NCBI GenBank assembly: GCA_012519705.1
Contig: JAAYPR010000012.1
Span: 1 to 64,000 of the forward strand
Length of the DNA stretch: 64,000 bases
Source: Campylobacteraceae bacterium
GTDB lineage: Bacteria > Campylobacterota > Campylobacteria > Campylobacterales > Campylobacteraceae
Reading direction: 5' to 3'
Every line of letters starts with the position of its first letter. Positions within the stretch are counted from its first letter, which is position 1. The translations under genes and the position numbers were made by a program. Positions 45,228 to 54,887 of the stretch are shown one piece after another. Below the pieces are notes generated by a model. It did no database searches. It saw only the letters and a list, made by a program, of their open reading frames with translations, and was not told the origin of the DNA.

Positions 45228-48200
45228 ATGAAAAAGTTAAATTGTTTTATAAAAGTTATAATATTAACTTTTATAATGGTTGGTTCTGGTTATGCTTATA
45301 ATCCTTTGCCATTTGGGGCATTGCCAACTGGCAAAGAACATGAGACGCATAAGGCAGATAGTGCGATGGTGAAGACAATAAGACAAGGCTCTGCCCAATA
45401 TGCTTCTTTTTATTATTATTATCAAAATACTCAAGATAAACATAAGATTAGATGGCAACCAACTGAGCAGTATAGTGGACTAAACCCATATGTTCAAGAG
45501 TTAAAAGATAATTTTATTTTCGGCGATTTTGTGATGACTGGAAGTGGCATTATTAAAGATTGGCAGACTTATCATAATGTTAAAGATTTAAATTTAGGAA
45601 GCGATAGAAAACAAAACTCATCTATGGCGCAGCTAGCTCCTATGACTGGAAAAGATAAGTATGAAAAAGTTGGTGAAAAAATAGAAGCTGATGATGTGGT
45701 TTATGCTAGACTTTATTGGCAAGGTATGCTGTTTGATAAAAAAGATTGGTATAGTGACTCCGATATAGTTCTTAGACATTTTTATGATGATATTAAAAAC
45801 TATAGAGATATCACTATAAGTGTTGATGGTTCAGCTCCTCAGACTCTCACAGCAGCTCTTGAAGACACTTTTGTAATATACAGCTCTAGCAAATACCTTT
45901 ATTCAAGCAAATATGGATATAGTTTTGAGTATAGTGCTAGCGTTGATGTTACGGAGATAGTTAGAGCAAATTTAACCAATGGTGAGATAGTGGTAGGTGG
46001 TATTAATACCAGTCTAGATAGTAAGGATAAATATTATATTCCAAATACACCAAGCAATATGGTAACAGGGTATCACTTTATAGGTAGATACAGAAAAGAT
46101 GGAGGTATATGGACAAATAACAATATTTATTCATACCCAGCTAGAGGTGGCTGGTCTTTAGTTGTTGTATATAATAATAAAGATAAATATAAGCCAAAAT
46201 CAGTAACTTTATACGATGGTTTTACAAATTTATCGTCAAGAGGTATAGATGGGGCTATAGATAGCATGACTTTGGATTTTAGCGGATTTTATACTCCTAA
46301 AAACCAAGAGTTTGATGCTAAGGCGGGGTATTTTTTAAATGGATCGTCTGGTGGCTCAACGCAAGGCATGAGATTTAGCAATAAAGCAAGTTGTTTTACA
46401 AATCCTGTTGGCGATTGTGAGGTATATGAGCTGGACGGAGAGCTTAACCCAATAGGATCTCAACTAAACAATAGTATGGTTTATTTAGATCATGATGGTA
46501 AACAAAAAAATATAACAAATAGCGGAAGAGGCATGGATTTAGATATTTATAATCTAAAAGGTAAGCTTAAGCCAGAACAAACATCTGCTTCTTTACAGAT
46601 AACTGTTAGTTCAAAGTATAACAGTCAGTATAGGGTTACGCATTTAGGTAGTGCCCTTGTTAGTACAGTTGCATTTTCAACCGACCTCTATGTTCCAAAG
46701 GTTTGCTACTATAATGTTATGTATAATAGAGCTGGTATTAGCTCTAGAGATGAAGGGTTTGTTGTAACTCCGGGTGAGCCTTTAAAAAACCATGTCTATT
46801 TTGCACTAAAAGATGCTGATGCTAAAGAAGCATATGGTCTAAAGGTTAAATCAAAACTTTCTAAAAACATAAAATATATAGAAAACACCATGCGTATAGA
46901 TAACTCTTTGAAGCACAAAGGGCAAAATGATTTCAAAGAAAATGATCTTTACTATATGAAAGACAACCAAAAAGGTCTTTATAAAGACAGCTCATACGCA
47001 GCGACAAGCTTAGTATCTGGAACTGAAGATAAACAGTTTAATAAATACAATGACAAAACTAGCATTGATTTTTATATCGGTAAAGGTTCTGGTGATATAG
47101 TTGGGGGCAAAATCTCAGGTGGAGAAATAAAAGCTGGAGAGAAGGTATATACAGAGTACTATACTACTATCGGCGGTTACTATGAAGAGCCAAAATTTAC
47201 TTATGATTTTACACTAGAGGGAGTTGAGCTTCCTTACGATGCACCTATGGAAAAATGCTATCTTGAGGGCTCAAGTGATGATGAGTGGAAAAATGAAGTT
47301 AAGGTTGTTCCAATAGATGGCTTAAGGGTTGTAAATCAAAACTATCAACAAAGAGGCGATGATGATAAGCTATATACTCAAATAGCAAGTGAGCCATTTG
47401 ATGTAAAAATAGTTTATGATATAAATATTACAGATTTTGGCAACGAAGATTTAAATACCATACTAGGAGATGATGATTTAGTCGAGTTTATGTGTAAATC
47501 ATCTAAAAATACAAATGCTTGTAAAACGTACAAAAACCCTAATTCTGGTAGCAACGAAAAGAAGCAAGCTCTAGATGCACTTAAAGCCGAGTATGAGAGT
47601 GAAAAAAATAGAATCATAGGAGAGCTTACTCAGGCAAATAGTGACTTAGCAGCAGAAGAGGCAAAGCTTCCAGAAGCTCAAGAAGAGTTAGCTAAAGCTG
47701 TGGATGAGCTAGCAGTAGCTGAAGAGGAGCTGGCAAAGGCAGAGCAAGAGCTTAGTTTAGCACAAGCAGCGTATGATAGTAATCCAAGTAGTGAGAATGA
47801 AGCAGCTTTAAATAACGCTAAAGCGAAAAGGAATGATGCCAAAAATAAAAAAGAGGATGCTGAGAATAAAAAAGCTGAAAAAGAGACAGCATTAAAAACC
47901 ATCCAAGATGAAATCACTAGACTAAAAACTCTCATAAGTAATCTTACAGGCGAGCAAACACAAATGGAGACTCCATTTAAAGATGAGTTTTCAGAGAGAT
48001 TTCAAAGGCTTGATGGGACATTTGTATTGTCTTTATTTACTAGAGAGGAGATTGCAAATTTAGCAGGCGGATATGATAAAATAAATAAAGATGTTTGTGA
48101 TGAAGCTGTAAAAGATAAGCAAAAAAATCATTTTTATAAATTTTTTGCCGATTTTAAATCTCCAACTGATGAGGGTGGAACTAGAATAGGTGATTTTGGG

Positions 48201-50936
48201 GAAAAGACAAAACTAAATCCTAAAAAAGCAAAAGGACATGCTTATAAATCTTTTGATTATTTCTTAGACACAGAAGCTAAAAAAAATGAAATTCCTATCA
48301 ATAACGTAGAGATAGGTTTCGCAAGAAAAGACTATACTTTTATCATCAGCTATTTGCCAAGCGGGGTAGAAAACTTAGGTATGTGTATAGTAAAAGAGTG
48401 TCAAGAGAATAGTGCTATTAATGGCAATGATGAAGAGATGGCAAAATGTAGAGCTAAGTGTGAGGAAAAAGCTTTAGAGGATAGTTTTGTAGATGAATAC
48501 AAGTCAAATGTTTGTAGACCAGAAAGGACATTTTCTGTAAGACCTGCTTATTTTGCTATGGAAAACAACCCTACTAGAATAGAGCCTTATGTAGCAGGAG
48601 GGAAAGAGTTTGCTGGTAAATTCGTAGATAATTTTTATCCAGTAACTAAAAAAGGCGATTATGTCTTAGGATATGATAATGTTCTTTTACCAAACGATGA
48701 TGTAGAAGATAATAAAAAAGAGACTATTTTTGGGCAGTTATCATCTACAGCTTGTCTAAAAGAGCCGATAAGCAACATTTATATTGATTTGACAACTGGT
48801 GATGTTGGATATGAAAGCAATGCTAGCACAGAGGACTTTACAGGTAAAACTAAGATATGGAGCAATCAAGAAAACTCATCTAATAACCTAAGGGTTTCTT
48901 TTGAAAAAGGAAAAAATGGAGAGACAAAATTTGAAAAAGAAAAAGAAGAGTATAATGAAATCACAGACAGAGACTCTTTAAAAACAAAAGCAAACCCTAT
49001 GAAATCATATGCAGACTTTAAGCTTAGAAATGTAGGCGGACTAAACTACTATAACATAGGCTATGCCAAGATGAGTGTAAGTGATAAGAGCTGGTCGCAA
49101 GATGGTTGTATAGATGGGAATTATACAAACGATGCTTTATCAAATGACATTAGCACTTCCAAAAAAGGCATGGTAGGATGTTATGTTGGTATAGAAGATC
49201 AAAATTTAGATAATCTAAAGGACAGAATCGGAAGTGATATTATCGCCAAGCTTATTCCAAAAGATTTGGTGTTTAAATTTAAACATAGCGATATAGAGAT
49301 TAATATCAACGATTTGTCTAACGCTTTATCTGAAAATGGTCACAACTATACATATTTTAGTGATGACAGAGATATGGTAGCTGGTCTTGATATGAGTTCG
49401 GCTGCATATTTTAACGCATACATAAATGAAGAGTTAAAAGAGCAAAAAATCTTAGCAACACTTTATAACAAAAACTGCTATGCGAGAGATATAGTTTTTG
49501 GTCTTGATTTTGAGTTTGACTGCGATGGTGATTCAGAAAATAACAACATAAGTAATACAGATAGCGTTAAGGGTACTAATCGTTGTAAAAAAATCAAAGT
49601 AGTTGCAAGAGGCGACGATGATGATGATGATGGCAAAACTTATAAAATTGCTGATTCATATAAAGAATTTTGTAATCTAAATCCACTTCACGCTCGTTGT
49701 TATAGATTGCCAAGTGACGACATACTTTATAGTTCAGATGAGAACAATAGTGTTCCAGACGGTATACTGTTTTTTGCAAAAGATGGCATAATAAATTATG
49801 ATATTAACTCAAGTCTTAGCAGTAAAGACGTAGAGTTTCCACTTAATGACAAAAAAGATTCAGTTTTAAAACCTTTATATCTTTATACTGAGCTAAAAAA
49901 AGATAAAGTGGATGATAATGTATCATCAAATAGGTTGCCTATATTTAAATTTAAAGAGAGCAGTTTTGCTAATGGCGAAAACGTTGGAGTTGTAGGCATT
50001 AACTTTGTTAGAGAGAGAAACAAGGCTTTAAACCCTAAGATAATTTATGCTGAGGATTTTGCTAAAAACAAAGATATAAAATTCCAAGAGCAGCCGTTAG
50101 TAACTGATGGCAAGATTGAAAATAATGAAGTTATGACAAGCGGTATTGTATCTGATAGACAAAATTTCAATGAATACAAGAGAAAACTTGATATTGGTGG
50201 AGGTGAAAATATTCTTGAAACGGCAGATAATGGCGTGGCACATTATTATTATGGTTATATAAATTCTGAGAGAAAATCATACGGTGTAGGAAATGACGTA
50301 ACTCCACTTAGTTTAAATGATGATCATAATATTAGTGTTTATTCTATGGTTTATTGTAGTCCAGAAGTTGATGGAAAAAAGGTTGATTGTTTTGATATAA
50401 AAAGCTTAAGCTTGCTTTATAAAGAAAACGATGGAGTTAATCAACTTCAAGTTGGCAATAGAGAATATTTCTATCAAAACCCGGCTGAGTTTAATACAGG
50501 AAATGGTAACGATAAGGCTGACTGGTTTGATGTCTACGAACGCAATGGAAATATGGTTAGTTTTGTTAAAGGTTTTGGGCAAGGAGATAGAGAGCCTATG
50601 GTAAAAGAAGCTGATACTCAAAGGCAATATGAAAAGCTGTCTGTAAAATCAAGCCATGGAGGCAGATTTAATGTGCATGTAAATACACGCTCTTGGCTTT
50701 TATATAATGAGTCTGGGCAAACTTTAACTGATGGATTTAACCTTTTTGAGCTAGAATTTAGTGACACATCAACATTCTCTGGCGAAGCTCAATGGGGTGG
50801 AGTTGGTAGAATACAAGATGCTGATGGCAAAGATACAGATGAGATAGTTGGAAGATATCTTGATGAAGAAGGCGATAAGGCTAATAAAGACAAATATATC
50901 AATATTCAAAATAAAAGCAACAGGATAACTTGGTAA
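45228..50936 (+). CDS. Giant secreted protein of unknown function (1,902 residues)
   Basis: I do not recognise the whole protein. The Sec signal peptide (LNCFIKVIILTFIMVGSGYA) predicts export. Residues 30-510 contain a domain with GWSLVVVYNNKD ... VTLYDGF, a phrase seen in beta-sandwich regions of large bacterial surface proteins. About 510-780 may be further beta domains. Residues 778-913 are a long A/E/K-rich coiled coil. Cysteines cluster at about 1050-1097, a six-aspartate run lies near 1464-1469, and an acidic DCDGDSENN stretch (possible calcium loop) near 1430. No LPxTG, autotransporter barrel or membrane anchor is seen at the C-terminus (NKSNRITW). The ATG with AAGGAG was chosen; an ATG at 45198 sits inside a hairpin. 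It could be an adhesin or pilus-tip-like protein; function unknown. Confidence 0.8.
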   Translation: MKKLNCFIKVIILTFIMVGSGYAYNPLPFGALPTGKEHETHKADSAMVKTIRQGSAQYASFYYYYQNTQDKHKIRWQPTEQYSGLNPYVQELKDNFIFGDFVMTGSGIIKDWQTYHNVKDLNLGSDRKQNSSMAQLAPMTGKDKYEKVGEKIEADDVVYARLYWQGMLFDKKDWYSDSDIVLRHFYDDIKNYRDITISVDGSAPQTLTAALEDTFVIYSSSKYLYSSKYGYSFEYSASVDVTEIVRANLTNGEIVVGGINTSLDSKDKYYIPNTPSNMVTGYHFIGRYRKDGGIWTNNNIYSYPARGGWSLVVVYNNKDKYKPKSVTLYDGFTNLSSRGIDGAIDSMTLDFSGFYTPKNQEFDAKAGYFLNGSSGGSTQGMRFSNKASCFTNPVGDCEVYELDGELNPIGSQLNNSMVYLDHDGKQKNITNSGRGMDLDIYNLKGKLKPEQTSASLQITVSSKYNSQYRVTHLGSALVSTVAFSTDLYVPKVCYYNVMYNRAGISSRDEGFVVTPGEPLKNHVYFALKDADAKEAYGLKVKSKLSKNIKYIENTMRIDNSLKHKGQNDFKENDLYYMKDNQKGLYKDSSYAATSLVSGTEDKQFNKYNDKTSIDFYIGKGSGDIVGGKISGGEIKAGEKVYTEYYTTIGGYYEEPKFTYDFTLEGVELPYDAPMEKCYLEGSSDDEWKNEVKVVPIDGLRVVNQNYQQRGDDDKLYTQIASEPFDVKIVYDINITDFGNEDLNTILGDDDLVEFMCKSSKNTNACKTYKNPNSGSNEKKQALDALKAEYESEKNRIIGELTQANSDLAAEEAKLPEAQEELAKAVDELAVAEEELAKAEQELSLAQAAYDSNPSSENEAALNNAKAKRNDAKNKKEDAENKKAEKETALKTIQDEITRLKTLISNLTGEQTQMETPFKDEFSERFQRLDGTFVLSLFTREEIANLAGGYDKINKDVCDEAVKDKQKNHFYKFFADFKSPTDEGGTRIGDFGEKTKLNPKKAKGHAYKSFDYFLDTEAKKNEIPINNVEIGFARKDYTFIISYLPSGVENLGMCIVKECQENSAINGNDEEMAKCRAKCEEKALEDSFVDEYKSNVCRPERTFSVRPAYFAMENNPTRIEPYVAGGKEFAGKFVDNFYPVTKKGDYVLGYDNVLLPNDDVEDNKKETIFGQLSSTACLKEPISNIYIDLTTGDVGYESNASTEDFTGKTKIWSNQENSSNNLRVSFEKGKNGETKFEKEKEEYNEITDRDSLKTKANPMKSYADFKLRNVGGLNYYNIGYAKMSVSDKSWSQDGCIDGNYTNDALSNDISTSKKGMVGCYVGIEDQNLDNLKDRIGSDIIAKLIPKDLVFKFKHSDIEININDLSNALSENGHNYTYFSDDRDMVAGLDMSSAAYFNAYINEELKEQKILATLYNKNCYARDIVFGLDFEFDCDGDSENNNISNTDSVKGTNRCKKIKVVARGDDDDDDGKTYKIADSYKEFCNLNPLHARCYRLPSDDILYSSDENNSVPDGILFFAKDGIINYDINSSLSSKDVEFPLNDKKDSVLKPLYLYTELKKDKVDDNVSSNRLPIFKFKESSFANGENVGVVGINFVRERNKALNPKIIYAEDFAKNKDIKFQEQPLVTDGKIENNEVMTSGIVSDRQNFNEYKRKLDIGGGENILETADNGVAHYYYGYINSERKSYGVGNDVTPLSLNDDHNISVYSMVYCSPEVDGKKVDCFDIKSLSLLYKENDGVNQLQVGNREYFYQNPAEFNTGNGNDKADWFDVYERNGNMVSFVKGFGQGDREPMVKEADTQRQYEKLSVKSSHGGRFNVHVNTRSWLLYNESGQTLTDGFNLFELEFSDTSTFSGEAQWGGVGRIQDADGKDTDEIVGRYLDEEGDKANKDKYINIQNKSNRITW

Positions 50937-50958
50937 TTAATTTCTTTTGCTAAACAAT

Positions 50959-50993
50959 AAAACAGGTAGACTAAAATCTACCTGTTTTTTTTA
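50959..50993 (+). terminator. Rho-independent terminator after the giant gene
   Basis: AAAACAGGTAGA and TCTACCTGTTTT pair perfectly over 12 bases with a 6-base loop, followed by more T. It lies 22 bases past the stop. Confidence 0.85.
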
Positions 50994-51012
50994 TGATTTT
51001 ACAATTTTGCTC

Positions 51013-51058
51013 TATTGTTAACTTATTTACCAAAACCAACTAAAATTTAATTAAATTT
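51013..51058. repeat. Left direct repeat flanking the toxin-antitoxin cassette
   Basis: This 46-base stretch begins TATTGTTAACTTATTTACC. It is repeated with four differences at 51811-51856. Together the copies bracket the toxin-antitoxin genes. Confidence 0.75.
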
Positions 51059-51092
51059 ATGGCAAGGTGGGGTTTTGTGTATTGTATTTTGC

Positions 51093-51098
51093 TATAAT
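51093..51098 (+). promoter_or_regulatory. -10 box for the toxin-antitoxin operon
   Basis: TATAAT lies 20 bases before the antitoxin ATG in TTTGCTATAATCATC, and AAAAGGA serves as ribosome-binding site. The leader would be very short. Confidence 0.6.
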
Positions 51099-51118
51099 CA
51101 TCTAAAAAAGGATTCATA

Positions 51119-51373
51119 ATGAACACTATTACTATAGAGATAAGCAACCCAAATGAAAAAATATTAAACGCCATTAAAAGCTTGTTTTCTTTAGATCCAA
51201 GTCTTAAATATGAGATAAAAGACACCAGTAAAGAGAATGATTTAAATCAAAACTTCCAAAGCGATAAAAATATTCAAAATATTATGAAATTTGCAGGTTT
51301 CTGTAGTGGTGAGTTAAATAAAGATTATAAAACTTTAAGAGACGAGATGTTGGATGCTAGATATGGAAAATAA
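51119..51373 (+). CDS. Antitoxin of a PIN-type toxin-antitoxin pair
   Basis: The 84-residue protein begins MNTITIEISNPNEKILNAIKSLF, a strand-helix start that could be a ribbon-helix-helix-like DNA-binding unit. The second half has NIMKFAGFCSG and LRDEMLDARYGK, which match the antitoxin at 15148-15387 and probably bind the toxin. It precedes and overlaps the toxin gene. I do not recognise a named antitoxin family. Confidence 0.75.
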   Translation: MNTITIEISNPNEKILNAIKSLFSLDPSLKYEIKDTSKENDLNQNFQSDKNIQNIMKFAGFCSGELNKDYKTLRDEMLDARYGK

Positions 51374-51770
51374 AGTATTTTTAGATACAAATATCATTTT
51401 AGATTTCGTTGATAGCGATAGAGTCACTCATGGAGCGGTAGTTTCTTTGTTTCAGAAGTTGTTTTATAGTCAAGCTGAAATTTATATTTGTGGGATTAGC
51501 ATAGTGAATATTTTCTATATTTTAAGAAAAAATAAAAATCTTCAAAAAAGTTTTATAGACTTTATAGATATTTTATCAAAATCTGTAAATATAGTTAGTT
51601 TTAGTAGTATTGCCTTAAATTTAGCCATAAAAGATTATAGAAATTTAGATTTAGACTTGGAAGATTTACTCCAAGCTTACACCGCAATAGAAAATGGTTG
51701 TGGTGTTGTTTACACAAATGATACAAATTTCCCTGAAATAAACGGCATTGAAATTTTAAGTTGTAGATAG
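51363..51770 (+). CDS. PIN-domain (VapC-like) toxin
   Basis: VapC-type toxins are magnesium-dependent ribonucleases that often cut tRNA or rRNA. From the chosen ATG the protein has 135 residues. It has KVFLDTNIILDF at the N-terminus (first acidic site), DLEDLLQAYTAIENGC near 100, and VYTNDTNFPEI near 118, giving the usual set of acidic residues. It overlaps the antitoxin by 11 bases. An upstream in-frame ATG would add three residues. It is intact, unlike its relative at 14693-15161. Confidence 0.85.
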   Translation: MENKVFLDTNIILDFVDSDRVTHGAVVSLFQKLFYSQAEIYICGISIVNIFYILRKNKNLQKSFIDFIDILSKSVNIVSFSSIALNLAIKDYRNLDLDLEDLLQAYTAIENGCGVVYTNDTNFPEINGIEILSCR

Positions 51771-51810
51771 TAGTTGTGGTTTAAAGCCCTTTTATAAATA
51801 GAAGCACCCT

Positions 51811-51857
51811 TATTGTTAAGTTATTTACTAAAACCAACTAAAATTTAACCAAATTTG
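51811..51857. repeat. Right direct repeat flanking the toxin-antitoxin cassette
   Basis: This copy begins TATTGTTAAGTTATTTACT and continues like the copy at 51013-51058, with 42 of 46 positions the same by my count. It ends about 60 bases before the RNase R start. Confidence 0.75.
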
Positions 51858-51918
51858 ATAATTTATAAATTTTAAAAACAACTTATTAAATTCAAAAATT
51901 CATTCAAAAGGTCTTATT

Positions 51919-53853
51919 TTGAAACTATTTTTAGAACAACTACTTAATGGCATAGATAAAAACTCCCTTAACTCAAAACAAAAAGAACTACTAAGAAACA
52001 TGGAGATGCTAGGCTCAATCGGACTATATAGAAAACAGTATTTTTTAAATGATGGCTTTATTTGCGGGAAACTTGATATTTCCATGAAAGGAACCGGTTA
52101 TATCACAGCTTTTAACCCTAAATTTCCAAAAGATCTTCTAGTCGAACCAAGCGATATAAACGCTGCTAAGCAAGGCGACATCGTCCTAGCTAGAGTTACA
52201 AGAAATAAAAAAGATAGACAAAAAGCAAAAGTTATGATGGTGCTTCAGCCATCCTTTGCAACAAGCGTTGTTTACACGAAAAAAATCGGTAAAGAGATAG
52301 TTGGCATAAACGTAAAAAGCGGGTTATCAACTGTTTTAAGAGCCACTCAAAAATCCCTAAAAACCCTACCTTTAGGCACTCTTTTAAAGATAGATAATCA
52401 AAAAGATGAGATAGTTGAAATTTTAGGAAGCATTTATGATAACAGTGTTGATGAGAAAATCTCACTTGCACTTTATAATAAAAACGATGAGTTTAGCGGG
52501 GCGTGTGAAGAAGAGGCGAAAAGCTTTGGCGATGCGGTCGATAAGGCTATGTATCCAAACAGAGTTGATTTAACTCACTTAAATTTCTGCACCATCGACC
52601 CAGTCGATGCTAAAGACTTTGACGATGCTATCTATTACGATAGTAAAAATAGAGAACTTTTTGTGGCGATTGCCGATGTAAGCGAGTATGTTTCACCTTA
52701 CTCAGCTATAGATAAAGAGGCTAAATTTAGGGGATTTTCTATCTACTTTCCACACAGAAGTGTGCCGATGCTTCCTAGAAATTTAAGTGAAAATATCTGC
52801 TCACTAAAGCCTGATTTGGATAGGCTCTCGTTTTGCTTTAAAATAACTTTAGATGAAGACTTAAACGTCAAAAAAGAAGAGCTTTTTAAAGCCATCATTC
52901 GCTCACGAAAACGCTTTAACTATGACGAAGTTGATGAGATTATCAAAACCAAAAAATACGATGGTGACAAAGAGATAGAAGAGATGATTTTATCACTTTA
53001 CAGCCTAACTACAAAGCTTCGCCAAGCTAGACTTAAAAAAGGGTTTGATTTTCATACAAAAGAGCTAAGAATGGTTTTAGATGATGAAGGAAACTTAAAA
53101 AGCACTCGCTTTGAGATGTCTACGCCATCTCACGATCTGATAGAAGACTGTATGCTTTTAGCCAACCAAGCCGCAGCTAAAAGGATAGAAAAAGGGGTTT
53201 TTAGAAACCATGCGGCGGCGGATTATAGAAAGATAGAGTATTTAGTAGATGATTTAGCGGCACTTGGGATTGAAGTTAAATTTGATAAAAACTTAGTTAA
53301 AATGGTTGCAAACATCCAGGGCATAGCTGATGAGATGGGCATAAGAGAAGAAGTTGATAAACTCATCATAAAAGCTCAAAAAAGAGCCGAGTACTCGCCA
53401 TATCCTGAAGGACACTTTGGGCTTGGCTTTGATGACTATACTCACTTTACAAGTCCTATTAGGCGTTATACAGATCTCATTTTACACAGGCTTTTAAAGG
53501 CAGATATGGAAGGCGATGAGAAGCTTTTTAACTACCTACTTTTAAACATAGATGACACCTGTCAGAGTTTAAACGTGTTAGAGCGTGAGGCCGATAAGGT
53601 AGCGTATGACTTTATGGATAGGAAATTTGCAAGATGGGCGGCAAAACATATCGGCGAAAACTTTGTCTGCTATATAGATGAGAACTTAAACATAACAACG
53701 GCAAAACTTGATGATACGCTAAAAGGGGCTAGAGTTTACATCATAAATAACTTCACAGATGATGTTTTAACAAGGGTTTTAGTTCAAATTTTAGAAGCTG
53801 ATATCGTAAGTGGTAAAATAATGGGAAGAGTGGTTAAAAAGCTAGATGTATAA
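51919..53853 (+). CDS. rnr: Ribonuclease R-type 3'-5' exoribonuclease
   Basis: RNase R degrades structured RNA in the cytoplasm. The 644-residue protein has cold-shock-like parts and the RNB catalytic domain with TIDPVDAKDFDDAIYY near residue 230, the metal-binding aspartates. YFPHRSVPMLPRNLSENICSL and GLGFDDYTHFTSPIRRY are later family hallmarks. The C-terminal S1 region is short compared with E. coli RNase R. The start is TTG with AAAAGG 8 bases upstream; no closer ATG fits. The end overlaps holA by 8 bases. Confidence 0.94.
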   Translation: MKLFLEQLLNGIDKNSLNSKQKELLRNMEMLGSIGLYRKQYFLNDGFICGKLDISMKGTGYITAFNPKFPKDLLVEPSDINAAKQGDIVLARVTRNKKDRQKAKVMMVLQPSFATSVVYTKKIGKEIVGINVKSGLSTVLRATQKSLKTLPLGTLLKIDNQKDEIVEILGSIYDNSVDEKISLALYNKNDEFSGACEEEAKSFGDAVDKAMYPNRVDLTHLNFCTIDPVDAKDFDDAIYYDSKNRELFVAIADVSEYVSPYSAIDKEAKFRGFSIYFPHRSVPMLPRNLSENICSLKPDLDRLSFCFKITLDEDLNVKKEELFKAIIRSRKRFNYDEVDEIIKTKKYDGDKEIEEMILSLYSLTTKLRQARLKKGFDFHTKELRMVLDDEGNLKSTRFEMSTPSHDLIEDCMLLANQAAAKRIEKGVFRNHAAADYRKIEYLVDDLAALGIEVKFDKNLVKMVANIQGIADEMGIREEVDKLIIKAQKRAEYSPYPEGHFGLGFDDYTHFTSPIRRYTDLILHRLLKADMEGDEKLFNYLLLNIDDTCQSLNVLEREADKVAYDFMDRKFARWAAKHIGENFVCYIDENLNITTAKLDDTLKGARVYIINNFTDDVLTRVLVQILEADIVSGKIMGRVVKKLDV

Positions 53854-54826
53854 AAGAGAGTTAGATAGTTTAATCGGCGTTAGAAAGGTTCCAAATTTCA
53901 TACTTCTAAGAAGTAGCGATGAGTTTTTGAACCGCTTTTATAGCAGGCAAATTCTGCACCTTTGGGGAAGTGATAACATCTATAATGCTTTTTTTGATGA
54001 GTATGAGTTTGAGAGTTTAAGTGCATTTTTAGAGCCATCACTTTTTGGGGATAAAAATATAGTTTATATAAAAACTAATAAATTTGGCTCTACAAAAGAG
54101 ATAAAAGAGCTTATAGCAAAGTGCAAAAGAGATAAAAATAACTTTTTATTATATGAGTTTATAGAGGATGGAAATGCTATAAATCAAAGCTTTATAAACG
54201 CTTTTGAGGGAAACTTTGCTAGACTTTTTAGTCCAAACACTCACACCGAAGCCTTGCAACTTCTAAATCAAATTTGCTTGATGATGGGGCTTAGACCAAA
54301 TAACTTAGCACTTTTAGAAATTTACAAAATCCACAACTCAAACTTAAGCCTAACAGTAGCAGAGCTTGAGAAATTTAAGAGTTTAGGTTATGAGTTAAAT
54401 ATAGACAGTGTTAAAAAGCATGTTTTTGGGCTAAGCGAGGTTAGTTTTGAAGAGATATTTGAAAAAATCATAAATTTACAAGACTTTAGAGATGAGTTTT
54501 ACACTTACATCCAGAGTGGCTCATACAACGAAAACGAGCTTATAAGCTACCTTTACTCGGCTATTTTTAGGATTTTTAGCGTTCACTCATATATAAAAAT
54601 AAATGGCAAATTTGATCTACGTGAGATACTTGGCTATTTACCGCCAAAAGATGTGGGGGAAAAACTAAAAACTCAAGCTCTTAAATTTAGCACCAATCAG
54701 TTTAAAAATATGTTTATCTGTCTAAATGAGATAGAGTATGAGTTAAAAACAAAAAGCGGTGGTGACAAAACTCATTTTATGCTTTCAGGACTTTTAGAGT
54801 TTCAAAGAGTGATATCAAAAAGATAA
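53846..54826 (+). CDS. holA: DNA polymerase III subunit delta (HolA-like)
   Basis: HolA is the clamp-loader subunit that opens the beta clamp. The 326-residue protein is diverged, but LEPSLFGDKNIVYIKTNKFG resembles the family, as do LLYEF and the later helical domains. Gene order rnr-holA matches C. jejuni as I recall. The call leans on that order as well as on the sequence. It is followed by a long gap with repeats. Confidence 0.8.
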   Translation: MYKRELDSLIGVRKVPNFILLRSSDEFLNRFYSRQILHLWGSDNIYNAFFDEYEFESLSAFLEPSLFGDKNIVYIKTNKFGSTKEIKELIAKCKRDKNNFLLYEFIEDGNAINQSFINAFEGNFARLFSPNTHTEALQLLNQICLMMGLRPNNLALLEIYKIHNSNLSLTVAELEKFKSLGYELNIDSVKKHVFGLSEVSFEEIFEKIINLQDFRDEFYTYIQSGSYNENELISYLYSAIFRIFSVHSYIKINGKFDLREILGYLPPKDVGEKLKTQALKFSTNQFKNMFICLNEIEYELKTKSGGDKTHFMLSGLLEFQRVISKR

Positions 54827-54887
54827 ATTTATTTTATAATTGTCATTATGGAAAGCTTGCTATGAAAAACACTTTAAACCACTAACA

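Noticed and set aside
47678-47935. Minus-strand open frame opposite the coiled coil of the giant gene
   Set aside because: It mirrors the low-complexity A/E/K coding sequence and has no ribosome-binding site or recognisable protein features.
45228-50936. Autotransporter or LPxTG-anchored adhesin
   Set aside because: There is no beta-barrel-like C-terminus with a final aromatic strand pattern and no sorting signal. Export by another route is needed.
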